The notes under the pieces are model-generated. The model was given only the letters and a program-made list of their open reading frames with translations. It made no database searches and was not told where the DNA came from. The position numbers were made by a program, and so were the translations under genes. A stretch of DNA of 12,972 nucleotides from Alphaproteobacteria bacterium (GTDB taxonomy: Bacteria > Pseudomonadota > Alphaproteobacteria > Micavibrionales > Micavibrionaceae). The DNA lies in the NCBI GenBank assembly GCA_002701555.1, contig NZVS01000056.1, positions 1 through 12,972 of the forward strand. Reading direction: 5' to 3'. Numbering within the stretch: the stretch's first letter is position 1; the number at the start of each line of letters is the position of its first letter. Positions 1-6,871 of this stretch are shown here, piece after piece.

Positions 1-1
1 A

Positions 2-451
2 ATAGTTATTTCTTTTTTTGACGCGACGATAGAGCAAATTGTCGCACTTGCAGTCTTGATGCCTATTGTTGCCTCTATGGGAGGAAACGCTGGCACTCAG
101 GCTTTGACAGTTGCCGTACGGGCCCTCGCCACGAAAGAATTATCCTCTACCAATGCTGCACGAGTTGTATGGAAAGAAACAATTGTCGGAGCACTCAATG
201 GAATAGCCTTTGCGATAATAATTGCTATTACAACTGCTCTTTGGTTCCAGAGCACAGGATTGGGAATTGTTATTGGATTGGCGATGATAATAAATTTGAT
301 AGCAGCGGGTGTTTTCGGGGCTTCCATTCCTATTATTTTAAGCAAAATGGGAGCAGATCCGGCTCTAGCATCTACCGTTTTCCTAACGACTGCCACGGAT
401 GTGATCGGTTTTTTCGTTTTTCTTGGCCTTGCTGCAAGTTTTCTTTTATAA
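2..451 (+). CDS. mgtE: Magnesium transporter MgtE, C-terminal membrane domain (5' truncated)
   Basis: This is the 3' end of an MgtE-family Mg2+ channel of the inner membrane; the reading frame is open from base 2, so the gene begins before the window. Of the usual ~450 residues only about 149 are visible, so the cytoplasmic N domain and CBS domains cannot be assessed. The visible part carries the MgtE signature PIVASMGGNAGTQ, followed by three hydrophobic stretches consistent with the last transmembrane helices. The Asp in the final helix (ATDVIG, codon 398-400) matches the conserved pore aspartate of the family (D432 in Thermus thermophilus MgtE, from memory). The first ATG, at 56, falls inside the conserved domain and is not the true start. 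The next gene begins 51 bp downstream, and no hairpin terminator is seen in that gap. Confidence 0.93.
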   Translation: MVISFFDATIEQIVALAVLMPIVASMGGNAGTQALTVAVRALATKELSSTNAARVVWKETIVGALNGIAFAIIIAITTALWFQSTGLGIVIGLAMIINLIAAGVFGASIPIILSKMGADPALASTVFLTTATDVIGFFVFLGLAASFLL

Positions 452-502
452 GAAAACATAAATATACATCTGCAACATTTTTAAACTAAGGTATTTTTTG
501 TA

Positions 503-1036
503 ATGTCTGCCTCTAAACTTGTAAGACCTGATCCGCGCTATAAAGATAGTTTTCTTGAGGGACTGGACGAATACCACTCCGAGGGACGCCAAACTTATCG
601 CAGCAAAGAATATGTTCGTGAAAATTTCGAAGAGTTTATTAATGACTTGCGAGAGGAAAAAGGAATCCCTCACAAGCCATGTCAGGAATGGGTGGAACTT
701 GTTCCCGAAACAGTGCTATGGCTAGTAAAAGATGATCTATATATTGGAACTGTTTTAATTCGACATCGTTTAAACTGGCACCTTGAAAAATGGGGTGGAC
801 ATGTCAATTTTTTCATACGCCCCTCTATGAGAGGAAAAGGGTTCGGAAAAAAGCTTCTCAGGAAGGCGATGCCTTATATAAATCATTTTGGTATAGAAAG
901 AGCTTTAATAACAATAGCGCCCGATGCTAAAAGGGCTGCCCACATTATAGAACAACTTGGCGGAGAATATTGGGACACGACCCACGAAACAGATTGTTTT
1001 CCAGTTCAAAAGAGGTATTGGCTGGACTGCCAGTAG
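503..1036 (+). CDS. GNAT-family N-acetyltransferase (COG3981-like)
   Basis: A 177-residue predicted acetyl-CoA-dependent N-acetyltransferase with unknown substrate. The acetyl-CoA pyrophosphate-binding motif A is visible as RGKGFG at residues 110-115, after a beta strand VNFFIRPS. The N-terminal pattern (LVRP, then a YKDSFLEGL helix) and the central IRHRLN..L...GGH segment resemble the predicted acetyltransferases of COG3981, by memory of the family and not by a search. No signal peptide or membrane segment is seen, so it is probably cytosolic. The ATG is preceded by AAGG ending about 11 bases upstream, a weak ribosome-binding site. It lies between mgtE and the PBP1A gene on the same strand, with 36 bp to the latter, so co-transcription is plausible. 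Nothing in the context gives the substrate. The family call is firm; any narrower role is unsupported. Confidence 0.88.
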   Translation: MSASKLVRPDPRYKDSFLEGLDEYHSEGRQTYRSKEYVRENFEEFINDLREEKGIPHKPCQEWVELVPETVLWLVKDDLYIGTVLIRHRLNWHLEKWGGHVNFFIRPSMRGKGFGKKLLRKAMPYINHFGIERALITIAPDAKRAAHIIEQLGGEYWDTTHETDCFPVQKRYWLDCQ

Positions 1037-1072
1037 AATTTTGTTCTATAAGACTTGAAGAGAATTAAGAAT

Positions 1073-3163
1073 ATGGCAAAAAAGAAAAATACTAAAACAA
1101 AATCATCTAAAAAATCAAAAGACCAGAGAAGCTTAATAAGTTCACTATTCAAGTTTTTCCTAGTTATTGGGCTTTGGTGTGTACTTGTTGTCGGCCTGAT
1201 ACTGGCCTGGTATGCACGTGATTTACCCGAACTGATGCGTAATGCTCATTTTGAGCGCAGACCGGCAATAACCATCCTTGGTAATGATGATAAAATTATA
1301 GCGCGCTACGGCGATCACAAAGGAGAAAATCTTTCAGTTAAAGATTTGCCCGAAGATCTCGTCAACTCTGTTTTAGCCACAGAAGACCGACGTTTTTACT
1401 ATCATATCGGTGTAGACCCCTTAGGAATTTTACGTGCGGCCTATGTTAATTATCGTAACGATGGTGCATTACAGGGCGGCTCTACTATCACACAGCAGCT
1501 TGCCAAAAACCTTTTCCTGACCCCTGATAAAACTATCGGACGAAAAATCCAAGAAGCAATGCTCGCAATCTGGCTGGAAATGAAACTTAGCAAAGATGAA
1601 ATACTCAGTGCTTATCTAAACAGAGTTTATTTAGGCGGAGGCGCTTTTGGTATTGATGCGGCATCCTATGTATATTTCGACAAGCCGGCATCTGAGCTAA
1701 CACTTGAAGAATCAGCAACAATTGCCGGCCTTCTTAAAGCCCCTTCCCGCTATTCTCCTCTTGCTAATCCCGAAGCGTCAGAAAAACGTACCCGCGTTGT
1801 TTTGAGAGCAATGGTTGATGAAGGATATATTGAAGAAAGTGATATTAAGAAGGACGTAGAACTTTCTACCCCTACTCCTATGAAAAAACCACACCCTGCA
1901 AATTCACAACGCTATTACACTGACTGGATCATAGAGCAACTAGATGACTTGGTAGGCGTTCCTCAGAGTGACCTGATAATAGAAACAACGTTTGATGCAG
2001 AAATACAAAGAGATACGGCTGAAACTATCTCCCGCACAGTAATGTCAGAGGGTGAAGAAAACGGAGTTTCACAAGGGGCCGCTGTTGTAATGCGACCAGA
2101 TGGAAGTGTCCTTGCTATGGTCGGAGGAAAAGATTATGGGGGCAGCCAGTTTAATCGCGCGACACAAGCTTACCGTTCCCCCGGATCATCTTTTAAACCT
2201 ATTGTTTACCTGACTGCGCTACGCCAAGGCTGGAGAATGTCCAGTATAGTAGTTGATGAGCCTCGTAGTTATGGTGATTATCGCCCCAAGAACTACGGTA
2301 ATAAATACTATGGTCCTGTGAGCTTATACGAAGCCCTGACATTGTCTCTAAATACGGTTGCTGTTTATATTGCTAATCAGGTAGGACCAAAAAACATTGT
2401 TGAAACGGCTCGTCTTTTAGGAATTACTGCACCCCTTGATCCCTACCTAAGTACAGCTCTTGGTAGTAATGGTATCCCAATGATACAAATGGCGAGCGTC
2501 TACGCTTCTTTGGCAACGAATGGCTTGGCTGTTCAACCTTACGGAATAAAGAAAATTACATCGAAAAAAGATGGGACTATTTTATACGAGCACCCTGAAG
2601 ATACACCACCACAAGTACTTCCCGGATACGCCATCAGCCAACTTAAGGAAATGATGCATAGCGTAGTTATAAACGGTACTGGCCGCGGTGCGAATCCAGG
2701 AGTTTGGGCTGCTGGTAAAACGGGTACTAGTCAGGAATATCGCGATGCCTGGTTTAACGGCTTTACAGAAGATTACATAGCTCTTGTATGGTATGGAAAC
2801 GATAATAATACTCCCACAAAACGTGTTACAGGTGGAAGCTTGCCCGCACGGTCATGGAAAGCAATTATTCAGGCGGCTATGAACGATCCCACTCCATCCT
2901 CATATAAAGAGATCTCTGGAAAAGTTGGCGGTTTTCAAAGCTTGCTGACACGTCTTTTCTCATTCGGGGAAGAAGGAGCACAAGAGGAACAAATTAATGA
3001 GGATCCGCGCTCGACACGACGCATTATTTACCGCACAAGGGGTCAAGGAAATCCTACAGTTCAAGAGCAACCTCAACGCAGAGCTCCAGGCCAATATCGC
3101 CCAGTTTGGGAAGAAGATAGCGATATTAACAAACGCCCTGAATCTTATCGTTATAACGACTAA
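1073..3163 (+). CDS. mrcA: Penicillin-binding protein 1A, bifunctional transglycosylase/transpeptidase
   Basis: A class A PBP that polymerises lipid II into glycan strands and cross-links them in the periplasm. I chose ATG 1073 (696 residues) over an in-frame TTG at 1055 because GAAGAG lies 10 bases before the ATG. Visible parts: a Lys-rich cytoplasmic N-terminus, one membrane anchor at about residues 27-46, a GT51 transglycosylase domain at about 60-235 with catalytic Glu104 (TEDRRFY), GGSTITQQ at 135-142 and a second Glu161 (RKIQE). The transpeptidase domain has SSFK (nucleophile Ser372, Lys375), SLN at 425-427 and KTG at 549-551. All catalytic motifs are intact. The linker between domains is short, so the large insert of E. 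coli PBP1A appears absent. The last ~60 residues form a tail rich in Arg, Gln and Pro, probably disordered. It converges with the next gene, leaving only 16 bp and no evident terminator. Confidence 0.96.
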   Translation: MAKKKNTKTKSSKKSKDQRSLISSLFKFFLVIGLWCVLVVGLILAWYARDLPELMRNAHFERRPAITILGNDDKIIARYGDHKGENLSVKDLPEDLVNSVLATEDRRFYYHIGVDPLGILRAAYVNYRNDGALQGGSTITQQLAKNLFLTPDKTIGRKIQEAMLAIWLEMKLSKDEILSAYLNRVYLGGGAFGIDAASYVYFDKPASELTLEESATIAGLLKAPSRYSPLANPEASEKRTRVVLRAMVDEGYIEESDIKKDVELSTPTPMKKPHPANSQRYYTDWIIEQLDDLVGVPQSDLIIETTFDAEIQRDTAETISRTVMSEGEENGVSQGAAVVMRPDGSVLAMVGGKDYGGSQFNRATQAYRSPGSSFKPIVYLTALRQGWRMSSIVVDEPRSYGDYRPKNYGNKYYGPVSLYEALTLSLNTVAVYIANQVGPKNIVETARLLGITAPLDPYLSTALGSNGIPMIQMASVYASLATNGLAVQPYGIKKITSKKDGTILYEHPEDTPPQVLPGYAISQLKEMMHSVVINGTGRGANPGVWAAGKTGTSQEYRDAWFNGFTEDYIALVWYGNDNNTPTKRVTGGSLPARSWKAIIQAAMNDPTPSSYKEISGKVGGFQSLLTRLFSFGEEGAQEEQINEDPRSTRRIIYRTRGQGNPTVQEQPQRRAPGQYRPVWEEDSDINKRPESYRYND

Positions 3164-3179
3164 GTGTTATTGAGCCTGA

Positions 3180-3611
3180 TTATTGGATGCTATCAAATAG
3201 ACTTGTTCCAAAATCGGTATATTCCATGTGTTTAGTAGTATAGCGATCATCGCCTATTTTTGCCCAGTGTGTATCAAGGTCTTTTAAAGAGTTAGTAGCA
3301 GCTCCGAAATCATGGCTTGATCTGGTAATTGCACTGTCTGCAAAATCAAGATACTCGGCTGGAAGAGCAAAACGGGGAGCACGTAGACCCAAATCTACAA
3401 GCACCTTTGTTACGTGTGCCTCTGAACATGTTGTCATGTCAGAAACAAATTGTATAGCAGTTAGGATTTTTACTTCTGTGCGACTATGAGGGATCATTCT
3501 CAAATGTCTCATGAATCTGGCGTAAATATCCATTTCCAGTTGAAGATTAAGATCTTCCGGTGGTAATGGCAGAACAATGCGGTCTCCGAAATTATTATCA
3601 TTTGCTTTCAT
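3180..3611 (-). CDS. Hypothetical protein, 143 residues
   Basis: I do not recognise this protein. It is acidic to neutral, soluble-looking, with no signal peptide, membrane segment or obvious metal or nucleotide motif. It begins MKANDNNFGDRIVLPLPPED and then looks largely helical, with His, Met and Arg clustered at about residues 33-45 (RFMRHLRMIPHSR). It is probably a real gene: its ATG has a near-perfect Shine-Dalgarno AGGAGG at 3618-3623 with 6-base spacing, stronger than any other start checked in the window. The upstream gap holds a CtrA-type box, a GANTC site, two DnaA boxes and a short repeated motif. It lies 161 bp beyond rnhA on the same strand, probably with its own promoter. A cell-cycle-regulated protein is an inference from the upstream motifs alone; no function can be assigned. 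Confidence 0.8.
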   Translation of the reverse strand: MKANDNNFGDRIVLPLPPEDLNLQLEMDIYARFMRHLRMIPHSRTEVKILTAIQFVSDMTTCSEAHVTKVLVDLGLRAPRFALPAEYLDFADSAITRSSHDFGAATNSLKDLDTHWAKIGDDRYTTKHMEYTDFGTSLFDSIQ

Positions 3612-3617
3612 ATGTTG

Positions 3618-3623
3618 CCTCCT
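3618..3623 (-). promoter_or_regulatory. Strong Shine-Dalgarno for the hypothetical gene
   Basis: Read on the minus strand this is AGGAGG, inside AAAGGAGGCA, six bases before the ATG at 3611. Most other starts in the window have weak or no Shine-Dalgarno sequences, so this both fixes the start and suggests efficient translation. Confidence 0.85.
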
Positions 3624-3636
3624 TTGTTGGCAGAAA

Positions 3637-3660
3637 AAAGCTTTGGTAGTTCAAGCTTTG
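3637..3660 (-). repeat. Leader repeat: 8-bp direct repeat that can also fold as a hairpin with a T run
   Basis: On the minus strand CAAAGCTT occurs twice, starting 15 bp apart. Because AAGCTT is palindromic, the same bases form inverted arms AAAGCTT (3653-3659) and AAGCTTT (3637-3643) around a 9-base loop. The second arm runs into a total of six Ts. The element lies about 26-49 bases before the start codon of the hypothetical gene. It could be an operator bound as a direct repeat, a weak terminator for transcripts leaving rnhA, or an attenuator. The stem has only two G-C pairs, so its folding strength is doubtful. Confidence 0.4.
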
Positions 3661-3671
3661 CCTTGTGGTGC

Positions 3672-3687
3672 TTAACGAACTATTAAC
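3672..3687. promoter_or_regulatory. Putative CtrA-binding box (TTAA-N7-TTAAC)
   Basis: The plus strand reads TTAACGAACTATTAAC, an exact match to the TTAA-N7-TTAA consensus bound by CtrA, the cell-cycle response regulator of Alphaproteobacteria. The core is symmetric, so it can serve the minus-strand hypothetical gene, whose ATG is about 60 bases away. If it covers the -35 region, as at CtrA-activated promoters, transcription would start within the leader repeat. No clear -10 hexamer was found. The match is seen directly; binding is inference, and ctrA itself is not in the window. Confidence 0.5.
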
Positions 3688-3715
3688 AAGCCTAAAAGTG
3701 CCTTTAGAATGGCTT

Positions 3716-3720
3716 GATTC
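3716..3720. promoter_or_regulatory. GANTC site (possible CcrM methylation target)
   Basis: GATTC fits GANTC, the site methylated by CcrM in many Alphaproteobacteria and read by GcrA. It is the only one seen in the rnhA-hypothetical gap, between the CtrA-type box and the DnaA boxes. A single 5-base site is easily expected by chance, so its value rests on the neighbouring motifs. Confidence 0.3.
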
Positions 3721-3721
3721 C

Positions 3722-3738
3722 TGTGGATATGTGGATAA
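3722..3738 (-). promoter_or_regulatory. Two abutting DnaA boxes
   Basis: On the minus strand TTATCCACA (3730-3738) is an exact match to the strong DnaA box. It is followed by ATATCCACA (3722-3730), which differs from the consensus only at its first base; the two share one base pair. On the plus strand they appear as an 8-bp tandem TGTGGATA repeat. They lie 34 bp from the CtrA-type box and 34 bp past the rnhA stop codon. They may make a DnaA-regulated promoter. Two boxes in a small gap are few for a replication origin. Confidence 0.5.
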
Positions 3739-3772
3739 CTATTGGGGAAACAATGTCTAGATTAGAACTTAA

Positions 3773-4204
3773 TTACAAAATTGTAGTAATTCCGGCACGG
3801 GCAAGGGAATCAGCACGCTCATTTTCAGGATGCCCAGCATGGCCTTTAATCCAATGAAAAGTTACCTGATGTTTAGAAACCATCTGATCAAGCTCCTGCC
3901 AAAGATCTTTGTTTTTTACAGGTTTCTTAGACGCTGTTTTCCAATCTTTAGCTTTCCATCCAGAAAGCCATTCACTAATACCTTTTTGAACGTAAACACT
4001 GTCTGTGTACAGATCGACTTTACATGATCTTGTTAGTGTTTCCAGTGCCTTAATAGCAGCCAATAACTCCATACGGTTATTGGTTGTTTCCAACTCACCG
4101 CCTGATAGCTCTTTTTCATGCCCTTTATATCTTAAAACAGCACCCCAGCCTCCCGGGCCAGGATTACCACTACATGCTCCATCAGTGTAAATTTCTACAG
4201 ACAT
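3773..4204 (-). CDS. rnhA: Ribonuclease HI
   Basis: A cytosolic endonuclease that cleaves the RNA strand of RNA-DNA hybrids, acting in R-loop and primer removal. At 143 residues it is slightly shorter than the E. coli enzyme (155). The catalytic carboxylates are all visible: Asp8 (YTDGACSGNPGPGG), Glu46 (NNRMELLAA), Asp68 (YTDSVYV) and Asp132 (ENERADSLA), with the assisting His122 in KGHAGHPENERAD. This is a constant offset of two from E. coli D10, E48, D70, H124 and D134. The Trp- and Lys-rich basic handle (WLSGWKAKDWKTASKK) is present at about residues 79-94. The start follows the ispH stop by 6 bp, so it is very probably co-transcribed and translationally coupled with ispH. In many Alphaproteobacteria thrB sits between these two genes (from memory); it is absent here. 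Confidence 0.97.
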   Translation of the reverse strand: MSVEIYTDGACSGNPGPGGWGAVLRYKGHEKELSGGELETTNNRMELLAAIKALETLTRSCKVDLYTDSVYVQKGISEWLSGWKAKDWKTASKKPVKNKDLWQELDQMVSKHQVTFHWIKGHAGHPENERADSLARAGITTIL

Positions 4205-4210
4205 TGAATA

Positions 4211-5182
4211 TCAGGCCATTTTCTTTTCTGCGTCTCTCAATATGCGGGGAATGTTGAAAACCACATTTTCTTCTGTATGTGCAATTTCTTCTACCGTGAC
4301 CTCATATCTGCCTTTTAAGGCCTCTATAACTTCATCAATCAATATATCGGGGGCAGAGGCTCCTGCCGACAGGCCAAGTGTACGTACGCCTTCCAGAAAG
4401 TCATAATCAAGCCCCGCCGCACGTTCTACCAGCATGGCTTTTTCACAACCGTAAACTTTGGCAACTTCAACAAGACGGTTTGAATTAGATGAATTCGGAG
4501 CACCAAGAACAATCATGGCATCGCAATTAGCTGCTATATGTTTAACTGCTGCCTGCCGGTTGGTCGTGGCATAACAAATATCTTCTTTATGAGGCTGTAC
4601 AATATCCGGAAATTTGGATTTTAATGCCTCTACCAATTCGGCGGTGTCATCCACGGATAATGTAGTTTGGGTACAATAGGCTAGCTCTTTATCCGTAATA
4701 AGCTGCAGCTTTTCTATATCCTCCTGGGTCTCCACCAGACTGACTGCCCCTTCTGGCAACTGCCCCATCGTGCCGATAACTTCTGGATGACCTTTATGAC
4801 CGATAAGGACAATATGGCGCCCTGCTGCAAAATGGCGCTCTGCTTCCTTATGAACTTTGCTTACCAGCGGGCATGTTGCATCAATGTAAAACATGTTACG
4901 TTCTTGCGCGTTTGATGGAACAGATTTTGGTACACCATGTGCGGAGAAGATAACCGGCTGTCCATCATTCGGGATCTCATCTAATTCTTCAACAAATACA
5001 GCGCCCTTTTTCTTCAAACCTTCTACAACAAATGCGTTATGAACAATTTCATGGCGAACATATACTGGCGCTCCATATTTTTCCAAAGCTTTTTCAACTA
5101 TTTGAATAGCTCTATCTACACCCGCACAAAAGCCTCTGGGTGCGGCGAGCAAGATTTTAAGTTTTGTATCTTTTCTGTCCAT
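4211..5182 (-). CDS. ispH: 4-hydroxy-3-methylbut-2-enyl diphosphate reductase
   Basis: Catalyses the last MEP-pathway step, reducing HMBPP to IPP and DMAPP with an iron-sulfur cluster. The protein has 323 residues, normal for the family. The three cluster-ligand cysteines are Cys19 (APRGFCAGVDRA), Cys104 (DATCPLVSKVH) and Cys203 (DICYATTNRQ). Substrate-binding residues are also present: His48 (EIVHNAFV), His82 (FSAHGVP), and His132 with the catalytic Glu134 (GHKGHPEV). The SSNSNRL segment that holds the diphosphate follows. The ATG lies 5 bp after the stop of the metallophosphatase gene and 6 bp separate its stop from rnhA, so the three form a tight operon. There is no clear Shine-Dalgarno before the start, which fits coupling to the upstream gene. 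Confidence 0.97.
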   Translation of the reverse strand: MDRKDTKLKILLAAPRGFCAGVDRAIQIVEKALEKYGAPVYVRHEIVHNAFVVEGLKKKGAVFVEELDEIPNDGQPVIFSAHGVPKSVPSNAQERNMFYIDATCPLVSKVHKEAERHFAAGRHIVLIGHKGHPEVIGTMGQLPEGAVSLVETQEDIEKLQLITDKELAYCTQTTLSVDDTAELVEALKSKFPDIVQPHKEDICYATTNRQAAVKHIAANCDAMIVLGAPNSSNSNRLVEVAKVYGCEKAMLVERAAGLDYDFLEGVRTLGLSAGASAPDILIDEVIEALKGRYEVTVEEIAHTEENVVFNIPRILRDAEKKMA

Positions 5183-5187
5183 GTAAC

Positions 5188-5958
5188 TTATATAGGGGAA
5201 GACAACTTTGCCTGCAACTTTTCTACGTGCGCGCCCTCAATAACAATCGCTGACATCAGTCCACTATCATAATAGCCTGTATCAATACCTATGCGATTAG
5301 GGAGGATTTCCACGTCAGTGGAGATACTATGCCCATGTACTATACGCTTCTCATGAAGCACCCTGCTTTTCAAAAATGGGGATCGTATAGTTGTAAAATC
5401 AGTTCTTTTCTGCTTGTCCAGGGGTTTGGAGGGATCAATCCCTGCATGTACAAAAAGATACCCCCCTGCCTCGTGATAGACGTTTAGTGAGAGTAAGAAA
5501 TCTATATGATCTTGCGGAATTTTTTCCTTGAGCAATCTTGAATAATTCTCCATTTCACCCGGCAAAATAGTTTTAATATCACCCACTTCAATGCCATAGC
5601 TTTGTAAAGTCTGGACGCCACCATATTTTAACCAGTTTGGCCCATATGTAAGCGGTTCCTTCATAAAGCCCAGAAAAGCCGTTTCATGATTCCCTAACAA
5701 GAAAACCCTCTCGATACCATCAGCATCATTCTTTAAAAGACTAAGCCGTGTAAGTATTTTCGAACTCTCAGGACCTCTATCAATATAATCACCCACATAA
5801 ACTATACGTATATTATCGTGCGGATTTTCCTGTATGTGTTTATCTATTTGCAGATGTATTGCAACAAGTGCATCATAATGACCGTGAAGGTCACCAATTG
5901 CATAAATACGAAGACCTTTTGGGGCGAAGTAAACGGTTTGAGAAGATTTAATATCCAT
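5188..5958 (-). CDS. PPP-family metallophosphatase (Ser/Thr phosphatase or Ap4A-hydrolase-like)
   Basis: A 256-residue calcineurin-like phosphoesterase of the PPP type, which uses a two-metal centre. The signature motifs appear in order: GDLHGHYDAL (Asp23, His25), GDYIDRG at 56-62 (Asp57, Asp60, Arg61) and GNHE at 89-92. Later metal-ligand histidines lie in LFVHAGIDP and RIVHGHS. These suit either a protein phosphatase or a symmetrical diadenosine-tetraphosphate hydrolase; the substrate cannot be told from the sequence. No signal peptide is seen, so it is cytosolic. The start is well fixed: an in-frame TAA ends 3 bases upstream, and there is no ATG, GTG or TTG between this ATG and the first conserved motif (RIYAIGD). 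The start codon overlaps that of the divergent deacetylase gene by two bases. There is no Shine-Dalgarno, so the mRNA may be leaderless. It heads the operon with ispH and rnhA. Confidence 0.92.
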   Translation of the reverse strand: MDIKSSQTVYFAPKGLRIYAIGDLHGHYDALVAIHLQIDKHIQENPHDNIRIVYVGDYIDRGPESSKILTRLSLLKNDADGIERVFLLGNHETAFLGFMKEPLTYGPNWLKYGGVQTLQSYGIEVGDIKTILPGEMENYSRLLKEKIPQDHIDFLLSLNVYHEAGGYLFVHAGIDPSKPLDKQKRTDFTTIRSPFLKSRVLHEKRIVHGHSISTDVEILPNRIGIDTGYYDSGLMSAIVIEGAHVEKLQAKLSSPI

Positions 5959-6871
5959 GTCTTATAAAATATATACACATTCGGACTTAATCAAACACCA
6001 ATTATCCGAAAATCACCCTGAGAGCCCAGAAAGATTAATAATTCTCAATGAGTTATTTAATACAAATCCATTTAATCGGTATCTGGCTTCTGTTGAGAGA
6101 AAAGCCAGCAAAGAAAGTATTCTGGCTGCCCATACTGAAACATATATATCACTTCTGGAGGAATCTGTACCTGACGCAGGTTATATGCCGATTGGCCATG
6201 AAGCCATCCTAAACCCTTTTTCTCTTGATGCTGCCCTGATGGCCTCAGGAATTATGCTTGAAGCTGTTGATAATATTAAAAATGGGGATGCTGACCGTAT
6301 TTTTTGTGCACTGCGCCCCCCGGGGCATCACGCAGAGAGTCACAGGGGGATGGGCTTTTGCCTGCTCAACCACGTTTTCATTGCAGCTCAATATGCAAGG
6401 AAAGCCGGCTTTAAAAAAATAGCCCTGCTCGATTTCGATGTACATCACGGAAATGGTACCGATGAAATGATGAAAAGGTATAAACCGGATAATATGATGT
6501 TTTTTTCGACACATGAATTCCCTCTGTATCCAGGCACAGGGGGTCCCGGAACAAGTATAGAAGGTTGTGTTGAAAATATTTGCCTTCCAAAAAATTCCGG
6601 TTCGGAAGAAATGCGTGAATCTTATAAAAATAACATATTCCCTGCCCTACAAAGTTTTTCTCCAGACCTGGTTCTGATATCCGCAGGATTTGATGCTCAT
6701 TCAGATGACCCGCTTGCAACGCTAAGGTGGACTGAGGCTGATTATAAATGGCTCGGTGAAAATCTGTGTCAATTCAAGTCAATTGCTTGTTTGGAGGGGG
6801 GCTATCAACTTAATGCATTAAAGTCTTCAGTTAATGCCTTTCTGGAAGGCTTTTTTAATATTCAGCCTTGA
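5957..6871 (+). CDS. Histone deacetylase family protein (zinc-dependent deacetylase)
   Basis: A 304-residue zinc-dependent amidohydrolase of the arginase-deacetylase fold, related to class II HDACs, AcuC and acetylpolyamine amidohydrolases. Visible are GHPESPERL-like substrate-pocket residues at about 19-27 (NHPESPERL), the catalytic dyad His124-His125 (RPPGHHAE), zinc ligands Asp161 and His163 (DFDVHHGNG) and Asp246 (AGFDAHSDDP), and the transition-state Tyr283 (GGY). All key residues are present, so it should be active; the in vivo substrate (acetyl-lysine, acetylpolyamine or other) is unknown. The start is fixed by an in-frame TGA at 5939-5941 and by the N-terminal IYTH segment. Only a weak AGAAGA precedes it. 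It is the first gene of the deacetylase-xseB-ispA-dxs series. Its start codon overlaps that of the divergent phosphatase gene. Confidence 0.94.
   Translation: MSYKIYTHSDLIKHQLSENHPESPERLIILNELFNTNPFNRYLASVERKASKESILAAHTETYISLLEESVPDAGYMPIGHEAILNPFSLDAALMASGIMLEAVDNIKNGDADRIFCALRPPGHHAESHRGMGFCLLNHVFIAAQYARKAGFKKIALLDFDVHHGNGTDEMMKRYKPDNMMFFSTHEFPLYPGTGGPGTSIEGCVENICLPKNSGSEEMRESYKNNIFPALQSFSPDLVLISAGFDAHSDDPLATLRWTEADYKWLGENLCQFKSIACLEGGYQLNALKSSVNAFLEGFFNIQP
5966..5994 (-). promoter_or_regulatory. Possible sigma70-type promoter giving a leaderless mRNA
   Basis: On the minus strand TTGATT (5989-5994) and TATTTT (5966-5971) are separated by 17 bases, each matching four of six consensus positions. 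The predicted start of transcription falls at or within about one base of the A of the metallophosphatase ATG at 5958. This would explain the missing Shine-Dalgarno. The whole element lies inside the coding region of the divergent deacetylase gene. Hexamers this weak are common in AT-rich DNA. Confidence 0.3.

Noticed and set aside
97..459. 120-codon open frame antisense to mgtE
   Set aside because: It is a shadow of a clear MgtE domain on the other strand, with low-complexity composition and no start signal.
1055..1072. TTG start six codons upstream of the PBP1A ATG
   Set aside because: The ATG at 1073 has GAAGAG at proper spacing; the TTG has no comparable site and adds no conserved residues.
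3612..3772. Chromosomal replication origin
   Set aside because: There are two DnaA boxes and a CtrA-type box, but the gap is only 161 bp, shows no separate AT-rich unwinding stretch, and has no hemE, dnaA or parAB nearby. It is kept as a regulatory region; genome-wide GC skew would decide.
3771..3791. AATTAC/GTAATT dyad over the rnhA stop codon as a terminator
   Set aside because: Only 6-bp AT-rich arms around a 9-base loop and no T run on the minus strand; too weak to call.
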